Source of the DNA: Chlorobiota bacterium
GTDB lineage: Bacteria; Bacteroidota; Ignavibacteria; OLB7
Assembly: GCA_028287785.1 (NCBI GenBank)
Contig: JAQBOZ010000024.1
Span: 1 to 64,000, forward strand
Direction of reading: 5' to 3'
DNA length: 64,000 nucleotides
Shown: one piece after another, positions 9,161 to 19,500 of the stretch
Layout: each line of letters opens with the position of its first letter
Position numbering within the stretch: position 1 is the first letter of the stretch
The notes under the pieces: generated by a model
What the model was told of the DNA's origin: nothing
The model's database searches: none
Seen by the model: only the letters and a program-made list of their open reading frames with translations
Translations under genes and position numbers: made by a program

Positions 9161-10768
9161 ATGCCCGAGACCAATATGCACGAAACTATTCCAGTAAATA
9201 CCACGGCAACGCCGGTCGCAAACTCCTCTAATTCGTTGCAACGGCATCGCGCGGTGCATCAGCTACCGGCATCAGCCACGAGTCCGGAGGAGCCGAGGAT
9301 GGGCTCTTCGGATCGGGATTTCAGGCATGATTTCAGCCAGGTTCCCGTACGCCAGCCAGTATCACATAGTGTTGGTGGCAGTTTGAAGCTCAGCTCCGCG
9401 GGAGCCATGGATGAACAGGAGGCCGAGAGTATCGCGAGGGAAATTGCCGGGCGGCCCGACCATGGTACGATTGGAGTGCTTCCACTTATGACGACCCGGC
9501 GCACGCTCCCCGCAATATTGCGGCAGCCAACGGCCGGCGAAACATCATTTACACAGGATCTCGCATCGGAGAGCGAGGAGTCTGCTGACGCCACTGCGGC
9601 CGTTCGCGATGTGCTCGGCTCTTCAGGTCAACCCCTGGGCCGGCAGAGCCGTGTTGATATGGAAACCGGCTTCGGTCATGACTTCAGCCATGTTCGGATC
9701 CATACCGATGCAAAGGCAGCCAAAGCTGCCAGCGCCCTCCATGCAAACGCGTTTACTGTGGGAAGTCATATCGTATTCGGAGAGAACCGTTTTGCTCCTC
9801 GCATGAGTGCCGGTCGGGCCCTGCTGGCCCATGAGCTGACCCACGTTCTGCAACAGGGAACGCATGGCGTTGGCACAACCGGCATCATACAACGGGACGC
9901 GGAAGCGGAAAAGCGCGAGGAGGACGTTAAACGAGTTCCCAGCTCGACCGTGAAATCGAGAGAGGAATCTGTAAAGATAACGGGAGCGCGACTTGAAGAC
10001 CGGTTGAAGGCACGTCGAGAGGATATCCAGAAGAGTCTCGATCAGCTTGGCTCAAATCCGAAGTCGGAGAAGAAAGCCAGCGCGTTGAAGGCAGATCTGG
10101 CAAAGGATCTGGATGCGATTGTCAGGGAGCCGGATTCCAGATATACGTATAAGGGACATCGTAAGGACATTATCGATTCCGTGCGTACCCTGGGAAATCA
10201 AACGCAGAGCCTTGCAAAGGCCAGTAAGCGGTGGAAGGAATTCGATGCAATTTTCGCGGGGAATGATGTTGCCGAGGCATTGGGAAAACAGAGCATCACG
10301 GCGGCCGAATTGAAATCACTTATCGCACAGGAAAGCAGCGATCAGTTTGTGAATGATCTGGATGATGATATCGCGGGCATTGCTCAGTTGGGCACGGAGG
10401 AGGAAAAGAATGTCGGCGGGGAATCGGGGGACCGGAAAATCCCGGAAAAGGCAATCGTGCTCCTGGCAAGAATAATCAGCCGTTATGCGAGTAATCTCGA
10501 CACCAAGCTGGATATCAAGCCGACCGGCATCGACCGGAAGAAGTTTATTGTAGCATCATACAACGCCGGCGTCGGCACGATAGTGACGGCACAACGTGAG
10601 GCAATCAAGAGGAAGCTGGACGGAACAACCTGGCAATCTCTTATCACCGGTGGAAGGAAGTCGGCGTTGCGTACAGCAATTGCGGCCTCGATAAAGAAGG
10701 TCGATCCGGATGATAAATACAGTAAAATGGTCTATTATATCAACGCGATTTTCACACGCGTGGAATAG
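9161..10768 (+). CDS. DUF4157 protein with lytic transglycosylase-like C-terminus
   Basis: This 535-residue protein has no signal peptide. Residues about 167-230 match DUF4157: GFGHDFSHVRIHTDAKAA, then NAFTVGSHIVFGENRFAP, then LLAHELTHVLQQG with a zinc-peptidase-like HELTH. A weaker copy of the leader, FRHDFSQVPV, lies near residue 55. After a charged linker (about 245-330), the C-terminal part resembles an SLT-type lytic transglycosylase: LKSLIAQESS with a candidate catalytic Glu near 391, IAGIAQLG, and FIVASYNAGVGTIV near 464. DUF4157 is known from effectors loaded into extracellular contractile injection systems and other polymorphic toxin-like proteins. A peptidoglycan-cutting cargo fits that. 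No sheath, tube or baseplate genes are in this window, so the delivery route is inferred. Confidence 0.8.
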   Translation: MPETNMHETIPVNTTATPVANSSNSLQRHRAVHQLPASATSPEEPRMGSSDRDFRHDFSQVPVRQPVSHSVGGSLKLSSAGAMDEQEAESIAREIAGRPDHGTIGVLPLMTTRRTLPAILRQPTAGETSFTQDLASESEESADATAAVRDVLGSSGQPLGRQSRVDMETGFGHDFSHVRIHTDAKAAKAASALHANAFTVGSHIVFGENRFAPRMSAGRALLAHELTHVLQQGTHGVGTTGIIQRDAEAEKREEDVKRVPSSTVKSREESVKITGARLEDRLKARREDIQKSLDQLGSNPKSEKKASALKADLAKDLDAIVREPDSRYTYKGHRKDIIDSVRTLGNQTQSLAKASKRWKEFDAIFAGNDVAEALGKQSITAAELKSLIAQESSDQFVNDLDDDIAGIAQLGTEEEKNVGGESGDRKIPEKAIVLLARIISRYASNLDTKLDIKPTGIDRKKFIVASYNAGVGTIVTAQREAIKRKLDGTTWQSLITGGRKSALRTAIAASIKKVDPDDKYSKMVYYINAIFTRVE

Positions 10769-10905
10769 TCGATTGCGGGATGAGAGGAGTGCAGGGGTTT
10801 GAACCGGAGATAGGTGAAAAGCCCTATGTTCAAATAGAGCACTATCCTGTCTGGGATCGGATTTTCCGGGCTCCGAGTGTTCCGAATCAACGATGCGAAC
10901 GAACA

Positions 10906-11283
10906 ATGGCACTGAACCAGGACCCTGATTGCAAGCCCGTCTCGCTGGACACTGTACGCGATCTGGCACTCTCCTATCCCGGCGTCATCGAGGGGCGTTC
11001 CTACGGAACACCGGTATTTCGCGTCCGTGCCAGGCTCCTTGCGCGTCTGCACGACAGCGGAGAAGCCCTTGTGCTTGCGATGGAGATCGAGGAGCGGGAG
11101 GCTCTGATGCAGAGTGACCCGGCCACATTCTATATCACCGATCATTATCGGGGATACCCGTGGATACTGGTACGGTTTTCGACGGTGAGCCATGAAGAAC
11201 TGCGTGAGTTGTTCGAGAGGGCATGGCGGAAGGGGGCTCCGAAGAGTCTGGTGATGGCCTATGACCAGGACTCCGGGCTGTGA
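10906..11283 (+). CDS. MmcQ/YjbR family protein
   Basis: A 125-residue product begins with LDTVRDLALSYPGVIEGRSY and GTPVFRVRARLLARL, the usual start of MmcQ/YjbR proteins. These are small double-wing DNA-binding-fold proteins found next to many unrelated genes, with no settled biochemical role. The frame is open further upstream to 10780. I chose ATG 10906 because the family begins about ten residues before the LDxVRxLAL motif. The length is typical. Confidence 0.85.
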   Translation: MALNQDPDCKPVSLDTVRDLALSYPGVIEGRSYGTPVFRVRARLLARLHDSGEALVLAMEIEEREALMQSDPATFYITDHYRGYPWILVRFSTVSHEELRELFERAWRKGAPKSLVMAYDQDSGL

Positions 11284-11531
11284 CAGGGGCTATCTCACGA
11301 CAGGTGATTTCGAGTCTGCCAAGCCGTGTCAGATTTCCGCGTTATTCCTTCCTCCGCTATTTGCAGGTTCGATGCCCAAAAGCGATTCTGATGTAGGATC
11401 GTTGCGGGTCTTCGCCATGAGCCAGCCGGAGGATATGGATATCAACGAGATCCTGTTTCGGCCCACAAGCCGGCAACTGTAAACCTTTCAGCCTATCCTC
11501 ACAAACACCTTCTCAATCAGGGAGCAGGACA
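11284..11531. other. intergenic stretch, nothing recognised
   Basis: About 250 bases separate the MmcQ-like gene from the cupin gene. A short forward frame here lacks a family motif. I see no terminator or RNA gene. Confidence 0.4.
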
Positions 11532-12966
<1,435 letters not shown>

Positions 12967-13028
12967 GCGGTGAAAGAACATTTGCTCGTTGAGGCCGTGC
13001 CGGACAATGAGTCGAACTATCCATATCT

Positions 13029-13571
13029 ATGAATCCTCTCGCCGGATGGGCAAATTTTTACGTCATCGTCGGGTCATCCGCTGGTGCCCTGATCGGGCTA
13101 CAGTTTGTCGTCATGACCCTTATCGCGAACACTCTGAGATCAGAAGAAGAGGCAGAGGCCGGCAATGCCTTTGCGACGCCGACCATTGTCTATTTCGCGG
13201 CCGTGCTGCTGCTCGCGGGGCTTGTCAGCGCTCCGTGGAATGCAATCGGTCCCGCCGCGGCACTCTGGGGGGGTCTGGGGTTCGGTGGAGTCGTCTACTC
13301 CGTGCTCGTGACTCGGCGCCTGCGAAGGCAGGCTGTCTATAAGCTCCAGCTCGAGGACTGGGTGTTTTATATTCTGCTCCCCATCACGGCCTATGCGATG
13401 CTGGCAGTCTCCGCGTGCCTGACATGGTGGTATGTGAGCGAGGCGTTGTTTGTGGTTGCGGCGGCGGCGCTGCTGTTGCTCTTCATCGGCATTCATAACG
13501 CCTGGGATAACATTACATACCACGTCTTTGTCAGACGGCGAGTCCAACGCGGGGATGGGGGGCGTTCTTAA
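13029..13571 (+). CDS. small integral membrane protein
   Basis: A 180-residue protein with about five hydrophobic segments, near residues 7-30, 50-70, 75-95, 112-135 and 140-160. It opens with WANFYVIVGSSAGALIGLQF and has a charged cytoplasmic-type loop TRRLRRQ. The opening resembles a widespread family of uncharacterised bacterial membrane proteins. There is no enzyme motif. It converges on the PI-PLC-like gene. Confidence 0.7.
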   Translation: MNPLAGWANFYVIVGSSAGALIGLQFVVMTLIANTLRSEEEAEAGNAFATPTIVYFAAVLLLAGLVSAPWNAIGPAAALWGGLGFGGVVYSVLVTRRLRRQAVYKLQLEDWVFYILLPITAYAMLAVSACLTWWYVSEALFVVAAAALLLLFIGIHNAWDNITYHVFVRRRVQRGDGGRS

Positions 13572-13719
13572 CGCACGGTCGGTGTTGTGCGATGTTCTAT
13601 CGACAGGCGCGGCGGCCGCGCATCCATCCTGGGAGCGCGGTCGCCGCCTGTCACGTCATCGAGCCGATGGGGATGAAGCCTGTATCATCCCGCTGATCGG
13701 ATTGCACATCGGGGATCTG

Positions 13720-15558
13720 CTACGCCGGAACGCCGGTCAGGAGCATCTGGTTCAACGCCATGCAGGTCGCCGTCACGAATCCATCGCAGAAATCGGTGTA
13801 AATGATGTTCGGGATGAACTCCTCGGTGATCTTCTTCTGATCCATCTGCGCCCTGATGTTCGGGATCAACGCGTTGTTGGCCTGCATCGCGATCTCGCTG
13901 ATGCAGGTGCTGCTGAATGTTGCCTGCGTGCCGCTCAGCGTCAGCGTCCAGGAGAGGAGGAACAGATCTCCCGCGTGATCGGCCGAGGTATAGAGCTGGG
14001 TGAGCTGGCCGTCGACCATCGTGTCCAGATCGTTTGTATCGGAATAATGATCGTAGACCACCAGATTCGCGTCGAGCGATGGGTTGTCGGGATCGAGATC
14101 GGCGTAGGAATAGATGCCCGGATTATCAGCATTGTAGGTGTATTGATCGAACACCGCGAGCACGCTCCCCTGCGTCCCGATGTAGGATGACATCGGGATA
14201 TCGGCCAGACGCTGATTTGTTTTGGGGAGGTAGCCGTTAAGCGTCTTCTCCACCTGGTTGATAAGGGCGTCCATCTGATCGCTGGTGAATGAGAATTCGC
14301 CCGCCGATCGGTCCAGATAGTGGGAGAATTTCAGCACCACCAGCTCCCGCGCCCCCGCCTCCATGAAGCTCTTGACGGCATCCAGAATATTCTGCATCGT
14401 ATCGCCGCAGCAGCCGACGATGCCGACGATCGAATTGGAGAAATGCCCCGAATACATCGTCGAGTTGTCGATCGCCGGCCGGATATCGAAATACCGGACC
14501 CCCGCCTCCAGCATCCCGACCATGTTTCTCCGCTGCGTCTGCGTGTTGCAGGTGCCGGCACCCGTGGAACAGTGCTGCAGCGTATAGGTGGCGGCATCGT
14601 GCGCGCCGGGAATGCAGATCTCCCTGAGCGTGCGATCCTTCAGGATGTCGTAGGAGTTCCGCATCCAGTTGGCGAAATCCTGATCGTAGGTGAACGAGAA
14701 ATAGATCTTGTCGTCGCCATCTCCCGCGCCGCGCCATGCCATGTAGAGATGATCCTGAAAGCTCGCCATCGCCGCGTTGGAGGAGATGCCGAAGTTGCCG
14801 GCGCGATCCTGATCGGACCACGATGAGCCATCGAACGACGCGTAGAAGATCTCATCATCCCCATCTCCCGCGCCACGCCACGACATATAGAGCCGGTTGA
14901 GATGGACGCAGAACTCCGGCGCCCCCGAGATGCCGAAGCTCCCCGCGCGGTTCTGCCCGGACCACGAGCCGTTGTACGACGCGTAATAGATCTTGTCGTC
15001 GTTATCGCCGGCGCCGCGCCATGCCAGATAGAGGAGGCCGTTGTAGTCGCAGAGCGCGGGATTGTCGGAGATGCCGAAGCCCCCTGCGCGGTTCTGACCG
15101 GACCACGACGAGCCGTTGAACGATGCATAGTAGATCTTGTCGTCGCCATCCCCCGCGCCGCGCCATGCCATGTACATCGCTCCGCTGTGGACCGAAAGCG
15201 TGGGCGCGCTCGAAATCCCGAAGCTGCCCGCGCGGTTCTGTCCGGACCAGGATGATCCGTCGAACGATGCATAATAGATCTTGTCATCGCCGCTTCCGGC
15301 GCCGCGCCACGCCATGTACATCAGACCGTTGAAGACGCAGAGGGCGGGAGAACCGGAAATCCCGAAGCTGCCCGCGCGGTTCTGCGCGGACCAGTTCGTG
15401 CCGTCGAACGATGCGTAGTAGATCTTGTCATCATTGCTTCCGGCGCCGCGCCATGCCATGTAGAGAGCGCCGTTGAAATTGCAGAGGGCGGGAGAACTGG
15501 AAATCCCGAAACTGCCCGCGCGATCCTGAGGATTGAAATACAGGGTCGAGTTGCTCAT
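13720..15558 (-). CDS. PI-PLC X-domain-like protein with six N-terminal repeats
   Basis: The 612-residue product has two parts. Residues 1 to about 290 are six near-identical units of roughly 47 residues, each with a core such as NRAGSFGISGSPALC and then MAWRGAGSGDDKIYYASFDG. They look like blades of a beta-propeller or a carbohydrate-binding array. Residues about 292-605 resemble a phosphatidylinositol-specific phospholipase C X domain. LREICIPGAHDAATY carries the first catalytic-type His, RYFDIRPA follows, and MYSGHFSN may supply the second His. ELVVLKFSHY matches the later core strand. Bacterial PI-PLCs act without calcium on lipid head groups. A very good ribosome site (AAAGGAG) precedes the ATG, yet no signal peptide is seen, so export would need another route. 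Substrate uncertain. Confidence 0.8.
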   Translation of the reverse strand: MSNSTLYFNPQDRAGSFGISSSPALCNFNGALYMAWRGAGSNDDKIYYASFDGTNWSAQNRAGSFGISGSPALCVFNGLMYMAWRGAGSGDDKIYYASFDGSSWSGQNRAGSFGISSAPTLSVHSGAMYMAWRGAGDGDDKIYYASFNGSSWSGQNRAGGFGISDNPALCDYNGLLYLAWRGAGDNDDKIYYASYNGSWSGQNRAGSFGISGAPEFCVHLNRLYMSWRGAGDGDDEIFYASFDGSSWSDQDRAGNFGISSNAAMASFQDHLYMAWRGAGDGDDKIYFSFTYDQDFANWMRNSYDILKDRTLREICIPGAHDAATYTLQHCSTGAGTCNTQTQRRNMVGMLEAGVRYFDIRPAIDNSTMYSGHFSNSIVGIVGCCGDTMQNILDAVKSFMEAGARELVVLKFSHYLDRSAGEFSFTSDQMDALINQVEKTLNGYLPKTNQRLADIPMSSYIGTQGSVLAVFDQYTYNADNPGIYSYADLDPDNPSLDANLVVYDHYSDTNDLDTMVDGQLTQLYTSADHAGDLFLLSWTLTLSGTQATFSSTCISEIAMQANNALIPNIRAQMDQKKITEEFIPNIIYTDFCDGFVTATCMALNQMLLTGVPA

Positions 15559-16129
15559 GCCTGTGAACTCCTTTGGTTGTTCTTCAAAAGATTAAAGATT
15601 GTGGGGATACGACCATGCCGCGGACGCCGGATATCACCAAGCCTGCCTGTACGTAAGCTCGCGACGATACCAGGACGCCGCTGCGACGGCGAACATGATG
15701 TTCAGAGAATCAAGGCTTCAGAGGTGCGGTAACGGCGGCAAATCTATTGCTTCATCGATAATGGCGCAACCCGAAGCCGGGATGGATGAAAAAATGTACC
15801 CGCTACTCCATCACGCCGTCACGGATTGGATCGCAGGTAGTGACTCAAGTTGAGATAAGCGTCAGAAGCCTCGGCATCGTGGGAGCCTCCGTCCTTCAAG
15901 CTCCATCGGAGCGTACCGTTCCACCTGGATGCGGGGAGGGTACGCTCCGATGGAGCTTGAGTGGGAAGAGGGAACATCGTTGCTACAACCGGCGCGCTCC
16001 TACGGAGCTTGAAGCGTGGTGAAGAGAGGGATGATTGCGCCGTGGAGCGGAGGCTGGATTCAAACTGAGTCACCACGGGATCGCGACGGAGATTGCATCG
16101 CCGGAACCGCCGTCGTAACTTCAGGCCCT
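15559..16129. other. intergenic stretch with hairpin repeats
   Basis: About 570 bases lie between the divergent PI-PLC-like gene and the metal-efflux locus. The stretch holds a long inverted repeat (15897-15959) and a related half-copy near 15993. No gene is supported. Confidence 0.5.
15897..16013. repeat. long inverted repeat with an extra half-copy
   Basis: Two perfect 21-base arms (15897-15917 and 15939-15959), beginning CAAGCTCCATCGGAGCG and matched by its complement, flank a 21-base loop. A shorter relative, GCGCTCCTACGGAGCTTGAAG in part, follows at about 15993-16013. The CAAGCTCC...GGAG core also appears in the repeats near 47.6 and 52.5 kb, so this may be an older branch of that family. 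Confidence 0.75.
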
Positions 16130-16468
16130 GTGCAACGCTCTACGTTCAATATCATCCTCTGTCTGCTGCTCGTTCTTCTCTATGCGGGGGAGCGCGGTAT
16201 TCCGTGCCCCGAATATTGCGGGACATCCTGTTCCCTGTTCTGCACGGATGATCAGAGCGACGGCGCCGGACATTCCGATTCGGATCATGCGGATCAATCC
16301 TCCCAGGATCATTCGCATTACTGCGGCTGCGTCTGTCATGTTCCCGCCCTTCTGCCGAAGCCTCCGGCCATCATGCCGTTTCCGGCGCCGGCCGTTCACT
16401 ACGCCCATGCTCTCAGTTCTCTTGTCTCGACGCCGGTCAATCCACCCGATCATATCCCGTTAGCCTGA
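16130..16468 (+). CDS. small Cys/His-rich secreted protein at the efflux locus
   Basis: The likely product is about 112 residues from GTG 16130; the frame is open upstream to 16016. It starts with a hydrophobic export segment (TFNIILCLLLVLLYAGERG). A Cys-rich patch, CPEYCGTSCSLFC, follows, then an Asp/His/Ser stretch ending SQDHSHYCGCVCHVP. Seven or more Cys and several His are packed into 50 residues, which suggests periplasmic metal binding. It lies about 120 bases before the heavy-metal RND pump gene in the same direction, so a metal-sensing or metal-chaperone job is a reasonable inference. I do not recognise a named family. The start is uncertain. Confidence 0.55.
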   Translation: MQRSTFNIILCLLLVLLYAGERGIPCPEYCGTSCSLFCTDDQSDGAGHSDSDHADQSSQDHSHYCGCVCHVPALLPKPPAIMPFPAPAVHYAHALSSLVSTPVNPPDHIPLA

Positions 16469-16589
16469 CTCCAACTGGCGCGCGGTGCCGCCGCGCGGAT
16501 GCTTACGCTGCTCCCGGAATCCCACTGCGCTTCCGGTTGCCCGCCGTTGCTATCTACAGCATCCCATACAGTCATGGAGTTCACAATCT

Positions 16590-19500
16590 ATGGTCAACGC
16601 GATCATCGCGTTCTCTCTGCGCCATCGCGCCGCGGTTGTTCTCGGCACGCTCGCGCTTGTCGTGGGGGGGATTATCGCATTCCTCCATCTTCCCATCGAT
16701 GCCGTCCCCGATATCACCAATAATCAGGTTCAGATTCTCACGTCGGCTCCGGCGCTTTCGCCGCTGGAGATCGAGCAGCTTGTGACGTTTCCCATCGAGC
16801 TTGCGCTGAAATCGCTGCCGGATCAGCTTGAGCTTCGCTCCACGTCGAAGGCGGGGATCTCGGTCGTCACCGTTGTGTTCTCCGATCACGTCGATACCTA
16901 TTTCGCGCGGCAGCAGGTTCTGGAAAAGCTGCGCGAGGCGGAGGAGCATCTGCCGCCGACGGTCGGGCGACCGGAACTTGCGCCGGTATCGACGGGGCTC
17001 GGGGAGATTTTCCGTTACGTGGTGCGCGATACCACCGGCAGACTTTCGCCGATGGATCTTCGCACCGTGCAGGACTGGATCGTCCGCCGTCAGCTTCTGG
17101 GAACGCCGGGGCTGGCCGAGGTCAACTCGCTGGGGGGATATCTCAAGCAGTTTCATGTCCTCGTCGATCCCGATGCGCTGGTGAGCTTCGGCCTTACGCT
17201 GCGCGATGTGTTCGATGCCGTGGCCCGCTCCGGTGGAACCGCCGGCGGCGCGTATATCGAGTCGGGGCCTGAGCAGTATTCGGTCCGCTCGGTCGGATCG
17301 ATGACGAAGCTGGAGGATATCGAAAACAGCGTCATCAGGGCCAGCGCCGCCGGAACGCCGATCCTGGTGAAACATGTCGCCGCGATCGAGATCGGTCCCG
17401 CGCTCCGCTTCGGTTCGGCTTCGCGCGATGGCGAGGGAGAAGTTGTCACCGGCATCACGATGCAGTTGAAGGGGGCAAACGCCCGCGTGGTCGTCAACGC
17501 GGTCAAGGAGCGGATCGAGGCTATCAAATCGTCGCTGCCGCCCGGCGTGGTGGTGGAGCCGTATTACGATCGCGAATCGCTGGTGGACCGGACCATCGCC
17601 ACCGTCACGGGGAATCTTGCCGAGGGCGCGCTGCTGGTGATCGCCGTGCTGCTGCTGTTTCTGGCGAATCTTCGCGCCGGGCTTATCCTCGCGTCGGTCA
17701 TCCCCCTCTCGATGATGTTCGCCGCCATCATGATGGTCGTGACCGGACAATCCGGCAACCTGATGTCGCTCGGCGCCATCGATTTCGGCCTGCTGGTCGA
17801 TGGATCGCTGATTATCGTGGAGAGCTGTCTTCGCCTTGTGGCGGGACGGCTGAACCGTCAGGAGGCGACGGCGATGAGCGGGGCGGAGATGCGGAACATG
17901 GTATACTCCGGCGCCGTCGAGGTGATCAAATCGGCAAAGTTCGGCGTCTTCATCATCATTATCGTCTATCTGCCGATCCTCACGCTTCAGGGGATCGAGG
18001 GAAAATTTTTCCGGCCGATGGCGCTCACGGTCTCCTTCGCGCTGGTCGGCGCGCTCATCCTCTCGATCACCTACGTGCCGATGATCTGCTCGCTCGTGCT
18101 GAAACGGAACGGGCGTATCAGGGAATCCCCCATCATCCTTCTCCTTCATCGTTATTACCAGCCGGTGCTCAGGCGGGTGCTTGCGCGACGTTTTATCGTG
18201 CTGGCCGTTCCGCTTGCGCTGCTTGCCGCGGCGGTGTTCGGGTTTACGCGGCTCGGCGGCGAGTTTATCCCGCGACTCGACGAGGGGGATATTTCGATAT
18301 CGCTGGTGCGGCTTCCATCGGTGTCGCTGACGGAATCGCAGAAGATCACCACGCGCGTGGAGCGATTGCTGATGAAATTTCCGGAGGTCGCGACGATCGT
18401 CTCGCACACCGGCCGCGCGGAAATATCGACCGATCCGATGGGCGTCGAGCTGGCCGATGTGTTCGTGATGCTCAAACCGCACGATCAATGGAGCAGCGGG
18501 CGAACCAAGGAGGAGCTGGTGGAGGCGATGGCGAAGGTGATCGATTCGGTTCCCGGCGTCGGTGCGCAGTTTCTTCAGCCGATCGAGATGCGGATGAACG
18601 AGCTGATAGCGGGCGTTAAGGGGGATGTTGCGGTGAAAGTGTTCGGCGAGGATTTTTCGGTGCTCGATCCGGCGGCGGAGAAGATCATGACCATCATGCG
18701 CCACACCGCCGGCTCCGCCGATATCACCGCCGATCAGACGGCCGGTCTGCCCCAGCTTATCGTCCGTCCCGATCGCGCGGCGATTGCCCGCCACGGTCTG
18801 TCGGTGGAGGATATCAACGACGTTGTCACCACCGCGATCGGCGGGAAGGAGGCGGGGGAGGTGTTCGAGGGGGAAAAGCGGTTCGATATTGTCGTCCGCT
18901 ATCGCCCCGAGGCGCGCGGCACGGTGGAGACGATCCGGAATATTCTCGTCTCCACGCCGGCGGGGCAGCGAATTCCTCTGTCGTCGGTCGCCGATGTGCG
19001 GCTGGAGGAGGGGCCGGCGCAGGTTTCGCGCGAGGGAGGCTCCCGTTTTATCACCGTGCAGTCGAACGTGCGGGATCGGGATGTGCGGAGTTTTGTCGAG
19101 GAAATTCAGAAGAAGATCGCGGCCGGGGTTGCGCTTCCGCCGGGATATTCCATCGCGTACGGCGGGCAGTTTGAAAATCTTCAGGCCGCGAGCCGCAGGT
19201 TGATGATCGTTGTTCCGGTTTCGCTGCTGCTGATTTTCCTGCTGTTGTTCCAGACCTTCCGATCGATCCGCGTGGCCGGCATCATTTTCCTCTGCGTGCC
19301 GATGGCCGCCATCGGCGGCGTGGGGGCGCTGATGATTGCAGGGCTGCCGTTTTCGATCTCCGCGGGCGTTGGATTTATCGCGCTCTTCGGCATCGCCGTG
19401 CTCAACGGCATTGTGATGGTCGCTGCGATCCGGAAATTTCAGACGGAAGGGCTGGCGATGCGGGAGTCGGTGCTGGCCGGCGCTGATGAACGCCTCCGGC

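Noticed and set aside
15897-16013. CRISPR array or IS terminal repeats
   Set aside because: There is no regular spacer pattern and no transposase gene between the arms; it is a hairpin repeat.
16581-18794. A 737-residue open frame on the minus strand across the RND pump gene
   Set aside because: It is a shadow of the high-GC pump gene, is rich in Arg, His and Asp, and has no motif; the plus-strand pump is unmistakable.
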